Notes under the pieces: generated by a model | The model's input: only the letters and a program-made list of their open reading frames with translations | The model's database searches: none | What the model was told of the DNA's origin: nothing | Program-made: the position numbers and the translations under genes | From: Bacillota bacterium | GTDB lineage: Bacteria > Bacillota > Dehalobacteriia > UBA4068 | Length of the DNA: 6,064 nucleotides | Assembly (NCBI GenBank): GCA_017439615.1 | Contig: JAFSIU010000064.1 | Coordinates: 1 to 6,064, forward strand | Direction: 5' to 3' | Part shown: one piece after another, positions 4,866 through 6,064 of the stretch | Numbering within the stretch: position 1 is the stretch's first letter | Layout of the letters: each line of letters begins with the position of its first letter

Positions 4866-5441
4866 TTGGAAAAATACACCGTTCAAAAAGGCGACAGCCT
4901 TTGGAAAATTGCAGGTAAAAACAATATAAGTCTGGAAGCATTGATAGCTGCCAATCCTCAGATCAAGGATATCAACAGCATTATGCCCGGAATGAGCATC
5001 AATATCCCTGCCAACCCTGTTCCAAAAGCATTTAAGCAAAATGAAAGATATCTTGCTGTTAATTCGGAAGAAAAGGAAACACAGCCCGAATATCCTGATT
5101 ATGACAACACTTGTGATTTATGCAGCAGCCTGACACAAGAAAAGCCTTTTATTTATACCTGTGTCAAACGTGACAGCATAGACAAGATAGTCGAAAGATT
5201 TTCTGTTCCCAAAACCCTGCTGCTTTATTGCAATCCGCAGCTTAAAGAAAATGAACAGCTTATTCCGGGAGATAAGCTGCTGATACCGGGGCTTGATCCT
5301 GCATTAAGCAAAAATGAATCTGCTTTCTGTTTTGCTGAAAATGATGAAAATCCCGAAGATGAAGATATATCCGATAATAACACATGCTGCAGCTGTCCTT
5401 ATTGCGGGAACAAACTGATGCTCATAAAAAGCAATAAATAA
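4866..5441 (+). CDS. Two-LysM-domain protein with CxxC motifs, SafA-like N-terminus
   Basis: A 191-residue protein without signal peptide or membrane segment. The first LysM (residues 3-48, YTVQKGDSLWKIA to MPGMSINIP) is canonical and resembles the N-terminus of the spore morphogenetic protein SafA. The second (about 96-141, ending LIPGDKLLIPG) is more divergent. Between them lies a polar linker with CDLC (83-86). The acidic C-terminal part ends with a CCSCPYCG cluster (174-181), like half of a zinc ribbon. LysM domains bind N-acetylglucosamine in peptidoglycan or chitin; a LysM protein with no export signal is typical of proteins made in the mother cell and placed on the forespore cortex or coat. 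That role is inferred. The start is TTG at 4866, 8 bases after AAGGAG (4852-4857); the in-frame ATG at 4860 is only 2 bases from that site and the GTG at 4857 overlaps it. It is the only plus-strand gene here. Confidence 0.82.
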   Translation: MEKYTVQKGDSLWKIAGKNNISLEALIAANPQIKDINSIMPGMSINIPANPVPKAFKQNERYLAVNSEEKETQPEYPDYDNTCDLCSSLTQEKPFIYTCVKRDSIDKIVERFSVPKTLLLYCNPQLKENEQLIPGDKLLIPGLDPALSKNESAFCFAENDENPEDEDISDNNTCCSCPYCGNKLMLIKSNK

Positions 5442-5450
5442 GTAAATATA

Positions 5451-5482
5451 AAAAAGCAGCGGCAGATCTGCCGCTGCTTTTT
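5451..5482. terminator. Bidirectional rho-independent terminator (perfect 32-bp palindrome)
   Basis: A5-GCAGCGGCAGA / TCTGCCGCTGC-T5 is a perfect palindrome centred on AGATCT. The RNA would form a 9-bp GC-rich stem with a GAUC loop, flanked by an A-tract on one side and a U-tract on the other in both directions. It sits between two convergent genes, 9 bases after the LysM stop and 29 bases after the uracil permease stop, and serves both. Confidence 0.95.
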
Positions 5483-5511
5483 AAATTATATTATAACAAC
5501 TATTCAATCTT

Positions 5512-6064
5512 TTATTTCTCATTAAGCAAATTGAATTTGCCGAGTACATAGAAGATAAGGCTCAGAACAACAGCGGTCACTGCTGCCAAAGTCATACCGG
5601 AAATGGAGATGGTTGCAATATTGATGGTCAGACCGGAGAGACCTGCAACAAAAACAACGGAGGTCAGAATCAGATTGCTGTTTTTACTGTAATCGACATT
5701 CTTATCAACAAGGATGCGCAGGCCGGAGGTACCGATCATACCATAAAGTAAGAAGGTGATACCGCCGATTACTTCGCCGGGGATGGTTGCAATGAATGCA
5801 GAGAGAGGTCCGATGAAAGCCATCAGAATGGAAATGATAGCTGCACCGGCGATAACACGTACAGAATAGACACCTGTTACAGCCATAACACCGATGTTTT
5901 CGCCATAAGTAGTAGTAGGAACGCTGCCTACCAAGCCGGAAACTGCAGTTGACAAATTGTCGCCGAGCAAGGAACGATGCAGGCCGGGATCATTGATCAG
6001 ATCTCTGCCAACGATTTTGCCTGTAACGACCTGATGACCTATATGCTCTGCCATAATAACAAGC
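5512..6064 (-). CDS. uraA: Uracil permease (UraA/PyrP, NCS2 family), C-terminal part (runs off right edge)
   Basis: Inner-membrane uracil:proton symporter that feeds pyrimidine salvage. The last 183 residues are present; the frame stays open to the right edge (LVI precedes MAEHIGH), so the ATG at 6054 is internal and not the start. Substrate-site residues known from E. coli UraA can be placed. The Glu and His of AEHIGH correspond to E241 and H245, and the Glu of TYGENIG lies 49 residues after the first Glu, exactly the spacing to E290. ENIGVMAVT is the uracil-type form of the NCS2 signature. Several hydrophobic membrane segments follow, ending in KFNLLNEK. The total would be near 420-430 residues, so more than half lies outside the window. 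Any PyrR-type or riboswitch control would also be outside. The bacillar name pyrP would be equally valid. Confidence 0.95.
   Translation of the reverse strand, partial: LVIMAEHIGHQVVTGKIVGRDLINDPGLHRSLLGDNLSTAVSGLVGSVPTTTYGENIGVMAVTGVYSVRVIAGAAIISILMAFIGPLSAFIATIPGEVIGGITFLLYGMIGTSGLRILVDKNVDYSKNSNLILTSVVFVAGLSGLTINIATISISGMTLAAVTAVVLSLIFYVLGKFNLLNEK

Noticed and set aside
4812..5039. Minus-strand frame (75 codons) overlapping the LysM gene start
   Set aside because: It is opposite the conserved first LysM domain, with no ribosome binding site or recognisable product.
1..6064. Search for CRISPR repeats, IS ends, tRNA, SRP RNA or riboswitch
   Set aside because: No direct repeat arrays, transposase motifs or tRNA-like folds were seen by eye. 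No SRP RNA gene was recognised despite the presence of ffh; it is commonly encoded elsewhere.

Overview
The window looks like chromosomal housekeeping DNA from a low-to-mid GC Gram-positive (Firmicutes) bacterium, probably an anaerobic clostridial-type lineage. The support is the gene order ylxM-ffh-rpsP-khpA-rimM, which is the classic Firmicutes order, together with strong AGGAGG ribosome binding sites, TTG and GTG starts, SigA-type promoters, a YlbF/YmcA-family protein and a SafA-like LysM protein. The last item hints at a spore former but does not prove it. No rRNA, tRNA, CRISPR array, insertion sequence, phage gene or frameshift was seen.

Layout. Positions 1-2417, read on the minus strand, hold a tightly packed translation/secretion operon: ylxM (HTH protein), ffh (SRP GTPase), rpsP (ribosomal protein S16), khpA (KH-domain RNA-binding protein) and the first 40 codons of rimM (16S maturation factor), which runs off the left edge. 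It is driven by a perfect-consensus promoter (TTGACA, 17 bp, TATAAT) at 2447-2475. The -35 of that promoter lies inside a 13-bp inverted repeat just after the gene upstream. That gene (2507-3049, minus) is a small COG2426/Sm_multidrug_ex membrane protein. A textbook terminator (3073-3110) separates it from a membrane-anchored TPR protein (3131-4147, minus), which has its own promoter with a palindromic -35 region. A YlbF/YmcA-family gene (4340-4735, minus) is divergent from a two-LysM protein with CxxC motifs (4866-5441, plus). The plus-strand gene is preceded by a sequence resembling a mother-cell sporulation promoter. A perfect 32-bp palindrome at 5451-5482 serves as a bidirectional terminator between it and the convergent 3' part of a uracil permease gene (5512-6064, minus), which runs off the right edge.

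How the genes fit together. The left half couples ribosome assembly (S16, RimM, KhpA) with co-translational membrane targeting (Ffh, YlxM). The right half is a set of apparently independent transcription units for envelope or regulatory functions and uracil uptake. No undescribed multi-gene system was found. The most interesting points are regulatory (promoter elements embedded in inverted repeats) and the cysteine-bearing LysM protein. Three starts were placed inside longer open frames by Shine-Dalgarno position: ffh TTG at 2065, ylxM ATG at 2417 and LysM TTG at 4866.
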